Source: Dokdonella_A sp039926025 (lineage in GTDB: Bacteria; Pseudomonadota; Gammaproteobacteria; Xanthomonadales; Rhodanobacteraceae). From it: a stretch of DNA of 13,424 nucleotides. Both the position numbers and the translations under genes were made by a program. Below are positions 6,621 through 13,424 of the stretch, one piece after another. Where the stretch lies: positions 1 through 13,424 of the forward strand of contig JBDSXV010000157.1 in NCBI GenBank assembly GCA_039926025.1. Reading direction: 5' to 3'. Within the stretch, counting starts at the first letter, position 1; each line of letters starts with the position of its first letter. The notes beneath the pieces are model-generated. The model was not told the origin of the DNA, ran no database searches, and saw only the letters and a program-made list of their open reading frames with translations.

Positions 6621-7218
6621 GTCTGTAGGAGCCACTGTCTGTGGGAGCAACTGTCCGTGGGAGCGGCTTCAGCCGCGATGCTCTTGGCGTGGACTTCCAC
6701 CGAGCAACACCATCCCCACCCAACGCCCCCGGCCCTCAGGCACAGCCTTCGGGCGTTCATCGGCGCGCGGACCGATGGTCCGCAAGCGCGCCTCTTCACC
6801 CCCTTGAAGGGGAGGGCTGAATCATGGGGAGGAGCAACTGTCTGTCGGAGCAACTGTCTGTGGGAGCAACTGTCCGTGGGAGCAACTATCCGTGGGAGCG
6901 GCTTCAGCCGCGATGCTCTTGGCGTGGAATGACGCCGAGAAACACCATCCCCACCCAACCCTCCCCTTGAAGGGGAGGGCTGAAGCATGCGGAGGAGCAA
7001 CAGTCTGTAGGAGCAACTGTCGGTGGGAGCGGCTTCAGCCGCGATGCTCTTGGCGTGGACTTCCACCGAGCAACACCATCCCCACCCAACCCTCCCCTTG
7101 AAGGGGAGGGCTGAAGCATTGGTGGGAGCAACTATCTGTGGAAGCAACTGTCTGCGGGAGCAACTGTCTGTAGGAGCAACTGTCCGTGGGAGCGGCTTCA
7201 GCCGCGATGCTTTTGGCG
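6621..7218. repeat. Mosaic cluster of REP-like palindromes and 16-bp tandem units
   Basis: Four near-identical copies of a REP-like palindrome unit start GTGGGAGCGGCTTCAGCCGC and run on through GATGCTCTTGGCG, at 6657-6692, 6892-6927, 7023-7058 and 7186-7218. Each is preceded by one to five tandem 16-bp units of consensus GTCTGTGGGAGCAACT: 6621-6652; 6840-6887 plus a variant; 7003-7018; 7118-7181. The first three REP copies are followed by a GC-rich block ending in a second palindrome, CCCTCCCCTTGAAGGGGAGG (6959 and 7090 intact; 6799 partial), then GCTGAAGCAT. The 16-mer shares GTGGGAGC with the REP but lacks its stem, so it looks like a REP half that expanded in tandem. No credible coding frame crosses the cluster. 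Confidence 0.9.
6763..6789. other. Strong hairpin inside the first REP composite
   Basis: GCGGACC (6767-6773) pairs with GGTCCGC (6777-6783) around a 3-base loop, and four further pairs follow after a 2-base AA bulge. It sits in about 70 bases (roughly 6730-6798) that split the first copy of the CCCTCCCC palindrome block and are absent from the other copies. Confidence 0.6.
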
Positions 7219-7864
7219 GCGCGCCCGCACCACCGCTCCCGAGAAAAACGCGGCCCCGCCGCCAGGTCGGGCCATGATCCCTTGGTCGAACCGAAGGATG
7301 TGGAGGTATTTCCGCCACCCCCCGCAGCGGATTGAATAACGCCGAATCATGCGGCTCAAAACCCCAACCGCGCGGCTTCAAACCCGAATCATGTCCCCGC
7401 GACCCGCACCGTTGCCCCTTTTCGCGCATGGGCGAACCTCGCCGACCGTCACCGTTGAGACTTTGCAGCCCACGCGTGCGGCTTTCCACCCCAACGCTGC
7501 GGAAAAATCCTCTTCGCTCGCGCTGATTGCTCCCTTCCCGAAAGGAAAAAAGCGCCAGGCGTGACGCTTTCAGCGCCGACCGAAGCGCTTTCCGACCCGG
7601 CCGAAGCGTCGACACCCGCCACCCTTGCCGCTCGAACCCGCAACCCAAGCGGTCCGCGGCCGAACATTCGCGGTCCAAGCCCGAACACAAGGGGAAAAAG
7701 CGCCGACAGTTGCCGCTCCAGACCCTACTCGTGCCGCGCAAAGCGCCGACGTTCGCGAACGCGCGCCACCGGGTGATGCTTCAACGCCTTCACGAAGCGC
7801 GAAAAGCCGCACGCGAGGCGTCCGCACCCGCATCCACGCCGCTTTTCTCGCTACGCGCGCAGAC
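7219..7864. other. Non-coding gap of about 650 bases, no feature recognised
   Basis: GC-rich sequence between the repeat cluster and the terminator of the next minus-strand gene. Open frames exist on both strands but give Arg/Ser/Pro-rich, low-complexity translations with no family resemblance and no ribosome sites. Weak internal repetition is visible: GAATCAT at 7344 and 7386; GCGGCTCAAAACCC / GCGGCTTCAAACCC at 7351 and 7372; AAAGCGCCGAC near 7697 and 7740. It may be decayed DNA or part of the repeat-rich island. Confidence 0.5.
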
Positions 7865-7893
7865 AAAAAAAGAGACCGCATCGCTGCGGCCTC
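7865..7893 (-). terminator. Rho-independent terminator of the conserved hypothetical gene
   Basis: Read on the minus strand: GAGGCCGCA, loop GCGA (a GNRA-type tetraloop), then TGCGGTCTC and a run of seven T. The 9-bp stem holds one G-U wobble. It lies about 30 bases past the stop codon of the gene ending at 7924. Confidence 0.92.
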
Positions 7894-7923
7894 CGGTGGA
7901 ACCTCCGTTGGACGATAGCGCCG

Positions 7924-8394
7924 CTACGCGGCCTTCGCCACTTCATCCATGACACGCGGCTTCTTCGCGAAGCGCGTTCCCAGCGACGCGCGCAGCGCCT
8001 CCAGGCCCTGGTCCCGACCGGACAACCTCAACAACCCGTACCCCTGCAGCGCCGCAGCCATCACGTCACTGCCAAGTGCCGCCTGCGTATCCGCACCGCG
8101 TTCGCTCAGACGCGTGAGCCGCTGCAAGCGCGGACGCAGCGCATCCAGCGCCACCAGATCGGCCACCGCACCCCCCAGACCGAGATTCGGATTGACGATC
8201 TGCGGATTCAACGCCAGCAGCGACAACGTCTGGCGGCAGAACGCCTCCGACTTGTCACCCATCCGCGGCATCGTCCGGCGCTGATCCGCCGTCAGCGCCA
8301 CCATCTCCGACAGGTTCGTCTCCAGCGCAGCCAACGCTGCATCCACCGCCGTGAGCTGGTCATTCGTGAGGTTCATTGAAACGAGGTTCTGCAT
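7924..8394 (-). CDS. Conserved hypothetical protein
   Basis: 156 aa, mostly helical, Ala/Leu-rich, with no signal peptide or membrane segment. Visible blocks are NLTNDQLTAVDAALAALETN, VALTADQRRTMPRMGDKSEA, FCRQTLSLLALNP, VALDALRPRLQRL and LGSDVMAAALQGYGLLRLSG. The pattern (helical N-terminus, TADQRR..MGDKSEAFCRQ, LGSD...A..GY) matches a family I have seen as an uncharacterised bacterial protein; no function is known to me. ATG 8394 is chosen because GGGAGAGAG lies just upstream; ATG 8409 or farther gives an N-terminus unlike the rest. It has its own terminator and faces away from the restriction operon, sharing a 159-base divergent region with it. Confidence 0.85.
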   Translation of the reverse strand: MQNLVSMNLTNDQLTAVDAALAALETNLSEMVALTADQRRTMPRMGDKSEAFCRQTLSLLALNPQIVNPNLGLGGAVADLVALDALRPRLQRLTRLSERGADTQAALGSDVMAAALQGYGLLRLSGRDQGLEALRASLGTRFAKKPRVMDEVAKAA

Positions 8395-8426
8395 ATTGCT
8401 CTCTCCCATTTTGAGGATGAACCCGA

Positions 8427-8445
8427 CCGGACCCCGTTGGTCCGG
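8427..8445. promoter_or_regulatory. Palindrome in the divergent region, possible operator
   Basis: CCGGACC (8427-8433) and GGTCCGG (8439-8445) form a perfect 7-bp inverted repeat with a 5-base spacer; two more pairs follow after one mismatch. It lies between the minus-strand hypothetical gene (start 8394) and hsdR (start 8554), where an operator or a leader hairpin could sit. No promoter boxes are convincing. Confidence 0.3.
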
Positions 8446-9344
8446 GCGAGGTGCTTGCGGCACAGGAGTATTGGAACAGGCGGCGGTCTCAGATCCTGCG
8501 ACGGTCCCACCAACCGGTTACACTTTTCGCTCGCCGACGAGTCGGGGGAAGGGATGACGCCGGAAGCCAAGGCGCGTGCGCTGATCGACAGCAAGCTGGA
8601 AGCGGCCGGCTGGATTGTCCTGGACGTGAAGACATTCAATCCGTCCGTGGCACGCGGCGTTGCAGTGCGGGAGTACCCCACCGACTCGGGGCCGGCCGAT
8701 TATCTTCTGTTCGTGGATCGCGAGCCGGTGGGCGTCATTGAGGCCAAGCGCGACGATGCCGGCGCCACGCTCACCGTGCACGAGGCGCAGACCGAGCGAT
8801 ATGCCAGCTCGAAATTGAAATGGCGCAAGGACGCTCCGGCGCTGCGATTCCTCTACGAGAGCACCGGTCAGATCATCTTCTTCACCGATGGTGACGACCC
8901 CGCTCCGCGCGCGCGCGAGTTGTTTCATTTCTTCCAGCCGCAGACGCTGGCCGAATGGGCGGCGCAGCCGGAGACACTGCGCAGGCGTCTCGCCGAGCAG
9001 ATGCCGGCGCTGATCGAACGCAATCTGCGCGACTGCCAGATCAGCGCCGTCAAGGGACTCGAAAAGTCGTTGGCTAAGAACAAGCCGCGCGCCCTGATCC
9101 ACATGGCGACCGGCGCCGGCAAGACCTTCACCGCGATCACCGCAGCCTATCGTCTGCTCAAGTTCGGCGGCGCCAAGCGCATCCTGTTCCTGGTCGACAC
9201 GCGCAACCTCGGCAAGCAGGCGCATCAGGAATTCATGGCCTACACGCCGCCGGATGACGGCCGGAAATTCACCGAGCTGTACAACGTGCAGCGGCTGTCC
9301 TCCAGCAACATCGATCCGCATGCGCAGGTCTGCATCAGCACCAT

Positions 9345-9360
9345 CCAGCGCACCAGCGCA
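9345..9360 (+). repeat. Exact tandem duplication CCAGCGCA x2 that breaks hsdR
   Basis: Two perfect 8-bp copies (9345-9352, 9353-9360). With one copy the codons read Ile-Gln-Arg-Met-Tyr-Ser-Ile, joining the two halves of HsdR without a gap. With two copies the frame shifts by 8. This is the expected product of replication slippage, and the reverse event would restore the gene. Confidence 0.95.
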
Positions 9361-11375
9361 TGTACTCGATCCTGTCCGGCGAGCCCATCGACGAATCGGC
9401 CGATGATATCTCCACGGCGGAACTGGGTGCGCTCGACAAGCAGGCTAAGCTGGTCCGCTACAACGCGTCCATACCGATTGAGACCTTCGACTTCATCGTC
9501 ATCGACGAGTGCCACCGCAGCATCTACAACCTGTGGAAGCAGGTGCTGGATTACTTCGACGCGTTCCTGATTGGCCTCACGGCCACACCGGACAAGCGCA
9601 CCTACGGCTTCTTCAATGGAAACGTGGTGGCCGAGTACAGCTACGAACAGTCCGTCGTCGATGGGGTCAACGTGGGTTACGACGTCTACGAAATCGAGAC
9701 CGAGATCACGCGAGCCGGTGCGGAGCTCAAGGCCAGGGAATGGGTCGATCACCGCGACCGTGAAACGCGCGCGCGGCGCTGGGCGCAGACCGAGGAAGAC
9801 ACTGCTTACAGCAACACCGACCTCGACCGTTCGGTGGTCAACCCCGACCAGATCCGCAAGGTGCTGCAAGCGATGAAGACGGCGGTGGAAACCCGCATCT
9901 ATCCCAACCGCAAGGAAGTGCCGAAGACGCTGATCTTCGCGAAGACCGACAGCCACGCCGACGACATCATCCGCACCGTGCGCGAGGTCTACGGCGAAGG
10001 CAACGCGTTCTGCAAGAAAGTCACCTATCGCGCTGGCATGGATCCGGAAACTGGCAACGCCGTGCCGGGCGATGACGCCGATAGCGTGCTGACCAATTTC
10101 CGCAACGAGTACTACCCACGCATCGCCGTCACCGTCGACATGATCGCCACCGGCACAGACGTGAAGCCATTGGAAGTGCTGCTGTTCATGCGTGACGTGC
10201 GCAGCAAGGGTTACTACGAGCAGATGAAAGGCCGCGGCGTGCGCAGCCTCGATGCCGAATCATTGAGGAAGGTCAGCAACAGCGCCGACAGCGCCAAGAC
10301 CCATTTCGTTCTGATCGATGCGGTCGGCGTTGAAAAGTCGCTGAAGACCGAAAGCCGCCCGCTCGAAAAGAAACCCGGCGTCTCGCTCGACAACCTGCTC
10401 AAGGGCATCGCCATCGGCAGTCGCGAAGACGACGACGTGCTGACCCTCGGCAACCGTCTCGTACGTCTCGCCAAGCAACTCGACGACAAGGCATTGGCGC
10501 GCATCCAGCAGGCCGCCGGCGGTCGCGCGCTCAACGATCTCGCGCGTGGCCTGATCATCGCGCTCGATCCTGACCGCGTTGTCGCGGATGCGCTGGACGC
10601 CGCCAAGGCGGCAGGCATCACCCGCGCCGAGGAAAGCCTCACGGCCGAGGAGCTGGAAGCGACCCGCCGCCGCCGTGTCGCCGCAGCCTGCCGGCCATTC
10701 GACGATCCCAGGCTACGGGAGCTGATCGAGTCCGCGCGTCGCGAACACGAACAGCTGATCGATCACATCAACCCGGACCAGGTCACCTTCAGCGGATTCA
10801 GCGCGCAGGCCGAGGCGCAAGCGACATCGACTGTGCAAGCGTTCGTCGATTATCTGCGCGAGCACATGGATGAGATCGCTGCGCTGGATTTCTTCTATCA
10901 GCAACCCTACCAGCGTCGGCAATTGACCTTCGACATGATCGAGGAACTGCACGACGCACTGTCGCGTCCGCCGCTAATGCTCACCACCGAGCGACTGTGG
11001 AGCGCCTACGCGCGCGTGCAGGCGAGCAAGGTCAAGGGCGGCGACACGCGCCGCCAGCTCACCGATCTGATCGCCCTGGTGCGCTTCGCGCTAGGACTCG
11101 ACACGGAGTTGCGCCCGTTCGCCGACAGCGTCGACAAGCGTTTTCAGGAATGGATCTTCCGCCACAATGCACAACGCGCCACGTCGTTCACGTCGGAACA
11201 GACCGAGTGGCTGCGCTTGATCAAGGACCATATTGCTTCCAGCTGTTCGATCGGTCGCGAGGATTTCGATTACGCGCAGCTGGCGGACAAGGGCGGGCTG
11301 CAGGGGGCGTGGCAGGTGTTTGGTGAGCAGCTGGATGGGCTGCTTGGGGAAATGAATGAGGAGTTGGTGGCTTGA
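9360..11375 (+). CDS. hsdR: hsdR 3' portion: helicase motifs II-VI and C-terminal domain (open frame after the shift)
   Basis: Open frame of 671 codons beginning at an ATG created at the edge of the duplication. It keeps the DEAD-type motif (DECH), later helicase motifs and the C-terminal assembly region, but has neither the nuclease residues nor Walker A. No Shine-Dalgarno precedes 9360, so it is best regarded as the downstream part of broken hsdR and not as an independent gene. Its stop TGA (11373-11375) overlaps the TTG start of hsdS by 3 bases of the shared TTGA. Confidence 0.6.
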   Translation: MYSILSGEPIDESADDISTAELGALDKQAKLVRYNASIPIETFDFIVIDECHRSIYNLWKQVLDYFDAFLIGLTATPDKRTYGFFNGNVVAEYSYEQSVVDGVNVGYDVYEIETEITRAGAELKAREWVDHRDRETRARRWAQTEEDTAYSNTDLDRSVVNPDQIRKVLQAMKTAVETRIYPNRKEVPKTLIFAKTDSHADDIIRTVREVYGEGNAFCKKVTYRAGMDPETGNAVPGDDADSVLTNFRNEYYPRIAVTVDMIATGTDVKPLEVLLFMRDVRSKGYYEQMKGRGVRSLDAESLRKVSNSADSAKTHFVLIDAVGVEKSLKTESRPLEKKPGVSLDNLLKGIAIGSREDDDVLTLGNRLVRLAKQLDDKALARIQQAAGGRALNDLARGLIIALDPDRVVADALDAAKAAGITRAEESLTAEELEATRRRRVAAACRPFDDPRLRELIESARREHEQLIDHINPDQVTFSGFSAQAEAQATSTVQAFVDYLREHMDEIAALDFFYQQPYQRRQLTFDMIEELHDALSRPPLMLTTERLWSAYARVQASKVKGGDTRRQLTDLIALVRFALGLDTELRPFADSVDKRFQEWIFRHNAQRATSFTSEQTEWLRLIKDHIASSCSIGREDFDYAQLADKGGLQGAWQVFGEQLDGLLGEMNEELVA

Positions 11376-12964
11376 GTAACGAATTGCCTGCGGGCTGGGT
11401 GCTTGCACAGATTCCAGACCTTATCGGTCCCCGCGGCATCTTTACAGATGGTGATTGGGTAGAGAGTAAGGATCAAGATCCGAATGGTGACGTAAGGCTG
11501 GTGCAGCTCGCGGATATAGGTGATGGACGTTACATCAACAAGTCCAGGCGCTTTCTTACGAAATCGGCGGCAGCTCGTTTGGGATGCACCTTCCTCAGTC
11601 AGGGAGATGTGCTTGTCGCGCGGATGCCCGATCCGCTCGGACGCGCGTGCATTTTCCCCGGAGACGAAAAAAAGTCAGTCACGGTCGTTGACGTCTGCGT
11701 GGTACGTGGTGAGGTCGATCATGTCGACCATCGTTGGCTCATGCATTTCATAAATTCTCCCGCGCTACGCGCAAAGATTGATGCGCTCCAAAGTGGATCT
11801 ACAAGAAAGCGAATCTCGCGTGGAAACCTGAGCACGATCCCGTTGCCTATTCCGCCGCGCAGTGAACAAACTCGCATCGCCGAAAAACTCGAAGAGCTGC
11901 TATCCGACCTCGATGCCGGCGTGGCCGAACTGAAAGCCGCGCAGCGCAAGCTGACGCAGTACCGCCAGTCGCTGCTGAAGGCGGCGGTGGAAGGCGCGCT
12001 GACCGCCGACTGGCGCGCGGCCCGCGCCGCGAGCGGCGAGCCGCACGAAACCGGCGCTGACCTGCTACAACGCATCCTCACCGAACGGCGTGCGCGCTGG
12101 GCGGCCAAACAACTCGCCAAGTTCGCCGAGCAGGACAAGACGTCGCCCAAGGACTGGCAAACCAAATACTCCGACCCCGTGGCGCCTGACGTTCCTGACT
12201 TGCCTGCGTTGCCCAACGGGTGGGTGTGGGCAAGCATCGAACAGATTTCGGCAGATGAGCGCTACAGCCTCGCGATTGGCCCTTTCGGTAGCAATTTGAC
12301 AGTCGCTGACTATCGCGAAAACGGAGTGCCGCTGGTATTCGTTCGCAATATCCGGTCTCGCCGGTATGGTGGTGCAGAGACGCGTTTTGTCACTGAGGAA
12401 AAAGCAGAGACACTGAAGGCGCATCAAGTCAATGCGGGCGATGTACTGGTCACGAAAATGGGCGAACCTCCCGGCGATGCGGACGTTTATCCAAACGATC
12501 AACCGATGGCTGTCATCACAGCAGACTGCATCAAGATTCGCTGTCAAGACCGTTTGATGCTTGCCCAATTTCTAGCGGCCGCGGTGAACTCACCTATTGG
12601 CAGGAAGCAAATCGGTCCAATGACTCAGGGTGTGGCACAGAAGAAGGTCAGCCTTGGTCGGTTTTCGTCGCTGGCTATTCCGCTCCCGCCGATCGATGAG
12701 CAGGCACAAGTGGTTGATCGACTTCTTGCCAGTCTCATCGAGGCCGACGCCCAAGACCGAGTATTTGAACTAGGCTTACGTCAGTCCGCAGCCCAACGCA
12801 AGAACATCCTCAAGGCCGCCTTCGCCGGCCAGCTGGTGCCGCAAGACCCCAACGATGAACCCGCCAGCGAACTGCTGGCCCGCATCCGTGCCGCACGCAA
12901 GGTCAAGGAGAGTGGCGAATCCACCTCGAGCAAGCGAGGCCGCAAGGCCAGGGAGAGCGCATGA
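11372..12964 (+). CDS. hsdS: Type I restriction-modification specificity subunit S
   Basis: HsdS recognises the bipartite DNA target of a Type I system and holds the HsdM and HsdR subunits. The 530-aa protein has the classic two-repeat layout: target recognition domain 1 (about residues 5-160, beginning LPAGWVLAQI, ending RGNLSTIPLPIPPRSEQ), conserved helix 1 (165-215, AEKLEELLSDLDAGVAELKA), a linker, target recognition domain 2 (about 279-440, beginning LPNGWVWASI, ending IPLPPIDEQ), and conserved helix 2 (445-495, with ILKAAFAGQLVPQDP). The start is TTG 11372, overlapping the hsdR stop (TTGA); GAGGAG at 11358-11363 supports it. The stop overlaps rhuM by ATGA. The recognition domains look less GC-rich than the conserved helices, typical of domain exchange. 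The recognised sequence cannot be predicted by eye. The gene is intact. Confidence 0.95.
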   Translation: MSNELPAGWVLAQIPDLIGPRGIFTDGDWVESKDQDPNGDVRLVQLADIGDGRYINKSRRFLTKSAAARLGCTFLSQGDVLVARMPDPLGRACIFPGDEKKSVTVVDVCVVRGEVDHVDHRWLMHFINSPALRAKIDALQSGSTRKRISRGNLSTIPLPIPPRSEQTRIAEKLEELLSDLDAGVAELKAAQRKLTQYRQSLLKAAVEGALTADWRAARAASGEPHETGADLLQRILTERRARWAAKQLAKFAEQDKTSPKDWQTKYSDPVAPDVPDLPALPNGWVWASIEQISADERYSLAIGPFGSNLTVADYRENGVPLVFVRNIRSRRYGGAETRFVTEEKAETLKAHQVNAGDVLVTKMGEPPGDADVYPNDQPMAVITADCIKIRCQDRLMLAQFLAAAVNSPIGRKQIGPMTQGVAQKKVSLGRFSSLAIPLPPIDEQAQVVDRLLASLIEADAQDRVFELGLRQSAAQRKNILKAAFAGQLVPQDPNDEPASELLARIRAARKVKESGESTSSKRGRKARESA

Positions 12965-13424
12965 GCGACAACAAAGGCGAACTGATCCTCTATCGCACCG
13001 AGGACGGTCGCGCCGACATCCACCTGCGCGCGGCCGACGGCACCGTCTGGCTGACTCAAGGCGAGATGGCCGACCTGTTCGACACCACCCCGCAGAACAT
13101 CACGCAGCATATCCGGGCGGTGTACGAGGACGAGGAGCTGGTCGAGGAGGCAACCTGTAAGGATTACTTACAGGTTCAACAGGAGGGCGTCCGCGCCGTG
13201 CGCAGGACGGTAAAGGTCTATGGTCTTGATGTGATCCTGGCAGTCGGCTTCCGGGTGCGTTCCGCGCGCGGAAGCCAGTTCCGCCGGTGGGCCAGTACCG
13301 TGCTGACCGAATATCTGGTCAAGGGTTTCGCGATGAACGACGCCCGGCTCAAGGATGCCGAGCGGGTCGACTACTTCGAAGAACTGCTGGCGCGCATCCG
13401 CGACATCCGCAGCTCGGAGAAGCG
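12961..13424 (+). CDS. rhuM: RhuM family protein, cut by the window end
   Basis: The first 154 codons of a RhuM-family protein (named after the SPI-3 virulence-associated gene of Salmonella; the molecular function is not established). A winged-helix-like DNA-binding segment is suggested by GTVWLTQGEMADLFDTTPQN followed by ITQHIRAVYEDEEL (about residues 27-60). Family blocks ATCKDYLQV, VKVYGLDVILAVGFRVRS, FRRWASTVLTEYLVKGFAMN and DYFEELLARIRDIRSSEK follow. The start is the ATG of the ATGA overlap with hsdS, so the two are translationally coupled. RhuM genes are common passengers in Type I restriction operons between the hsd genes. The rest of the protein, and probably hsdM, lie beyond 13424. 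Confidence 0.93.
   Translation, partial: MSDNKGELILYRTEDGRADIHLRAADGTVWLTQGEMADLFDTTPQNITQHIRAVYEDEELVEEATCKDYLQVQQEGVRAVRRTVKVYGLDVILAVGFRVRSARGSQFRRWASTVLTEYLVKGFAMNDARLKDAERVDYFEELLARIRDIRSSEK
13152..13176. other. Perfect 10-bp inverted repeat inside rhuM
   Basis: AACCTGTAAG (13152-13161) and CTTACAGGTT (13167-13176) are perfect inverse copies with a 5-base loop, inside codons for ATCKDYLQV. The right arm uses TTA for Leu, rare in this GC-rich DNA, and the segment is clearly more AT-rich than its surroundings. It could be an mRNA hairpin or a protein-binding dyad. Confidence 0.7.

Larger units (their letters stand above)
8554..11375 (+). pseudogene. hsdR: Type I restriction enzyme R subunit, frameshifted by an 8-bp duplication
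   Basis: HsdR is the ATP-driven translocase and nuclease of Type I restriction enzymes. Codons 1-266 (8554-9351) carry the N-terminal nuclease domain, with D49 (GPADYLLF) and E63-x-K65 (VIEAKR), and Walker A ATGAGKT at 185-191. At 9345-9360 an exact 8-bp duplication shifts the frame; the first frame then runs in nonsense to a stop at 9570 (338-aa product). The proper frame continues from 9360 to 11375 with DECH (IVIDECHRSIYN), LTATPDKRTYGFF, IFAKTDSHADDI, VDMIATGTDVKPLEVLLFMR and EQMKGRGVR, then a long helical C-terminus like the EcoEI-type HsdR. Removing one repeat copy gives 937 aa, a normal length. ATG 8554 follows GGGGGAA. The current allele should not restrict DNA. Confidence 0.9.

Noticed and set aside
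6621..7197. Possible CRISPR array
   Set aside because: The 16-bp units are directly adjacent with no unique spacers, vary in sequence, and no cas gene is near.
6530..7741. 403-codon open frame on the minus strand
   Set aside because: It is the repeat island read through: the translation cycles through PTDSCSHRQLL-type strings because a 16-bp unit shifts frame, and resembles no protein family.
7527..7952. 141-codon open frame on the plus strand
   Set aside because: Arg/Ser/Pro-rich low-complexity translation, no ribosome site, and it runs across the terminator and into the 3' end of the opposite gene.
8519..8524. TACACT as -10 box of hsdR
   Set aside because: Plausible position about 30 bases before the start, but no acceptable -35 box at 16-18 bases.
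9330..9375. Programmed ribosomal frameshift in hsdR
   Set aside because: No slippery heptamer or downstream structure is seen; the exact 8-bp duplication fully explains the frame change.
8518..9956. Two long minus-strand frames (267 and 238 codons) under hsdR
   Set aside because: Antisense shadows of the nuclease and helicase coding region.

Overview
The window is high-GC bacterial chromosome. I infer a gammaproteobacterium of the Xanthomonadales (Xanthomonas/Lysobacter/Rhodanobacter type). The reasons are codon use, REP-like palindromes of the form GAGCGGCTTCAGCCGCGA, TGGGGTCAGGT-type repeats, and the mix of gene families. This is inference from pattern memory, not a database result.

Left part (1-4200, plus strand): a soluble GAF-GGDEF diguanylate cyclase; a secreted penicillin-acylase-type Ntn hydrolase with its Gly-Ser autoprocessing site; a cluster of TGGGGTCAGGT / ACCTGACCCCA repeats; and a 59-aa CsbD-family stress protein followed by a textbook intrinsic terminator.

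Middle (4200-6430): a scar in which the N-terminal third of an IS30-family transposase is fused tail-to-tail, with no spare bases, to the N-terminal third of an AAC(3)-I-like acetyltransferase gene. To its right, on the minus strand, lie genes for a four-helix membrane protein, a VOC (glyoxalase-fold) protein and a RidA-superfamily protein that lacks the catalytic arginine. A seven-codon fossil next to another TGGGGTCAG motif may be the start of a lost REP-associated transposase.

6600-7860 is non-coding. The first 600 bases are a mosaic of four REP-like palindromes, 16-bp tandem units and a second palindrome family. The following ~650 bases hold nothing I can name. A conserved hypothetical gene (minus strand, 7924-8394) with its own intrinsic terminator closes this block.

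Right part (8554-end, plus strand): a Type I restriction-modification operon, hsdR-hsdS-rhuM, with 4-bp overlaps between genes and no hsdM in view. hsdM is expected downstream of rhuM, outside the window. hsdR is broken by an exact 8-bp tandem duplication (CCAGCGCA x2, 9345-9360). Removing one copy restores a 937-aa HsdR. The present allele should therefore be restriction-off while specificity (and presumably methylation) stays on: either a simple loss mutation or a reversible switch. I consider this the most interesting point, followed by the repeat mosaic, the IS30/aac junction, and a perfect 10-bp inverted repeat inside rhuM. I see no tRNA, rRNA or CRISPR array and no wholly new system; the families are known, and what is unusual is the arrangement and the allele state.
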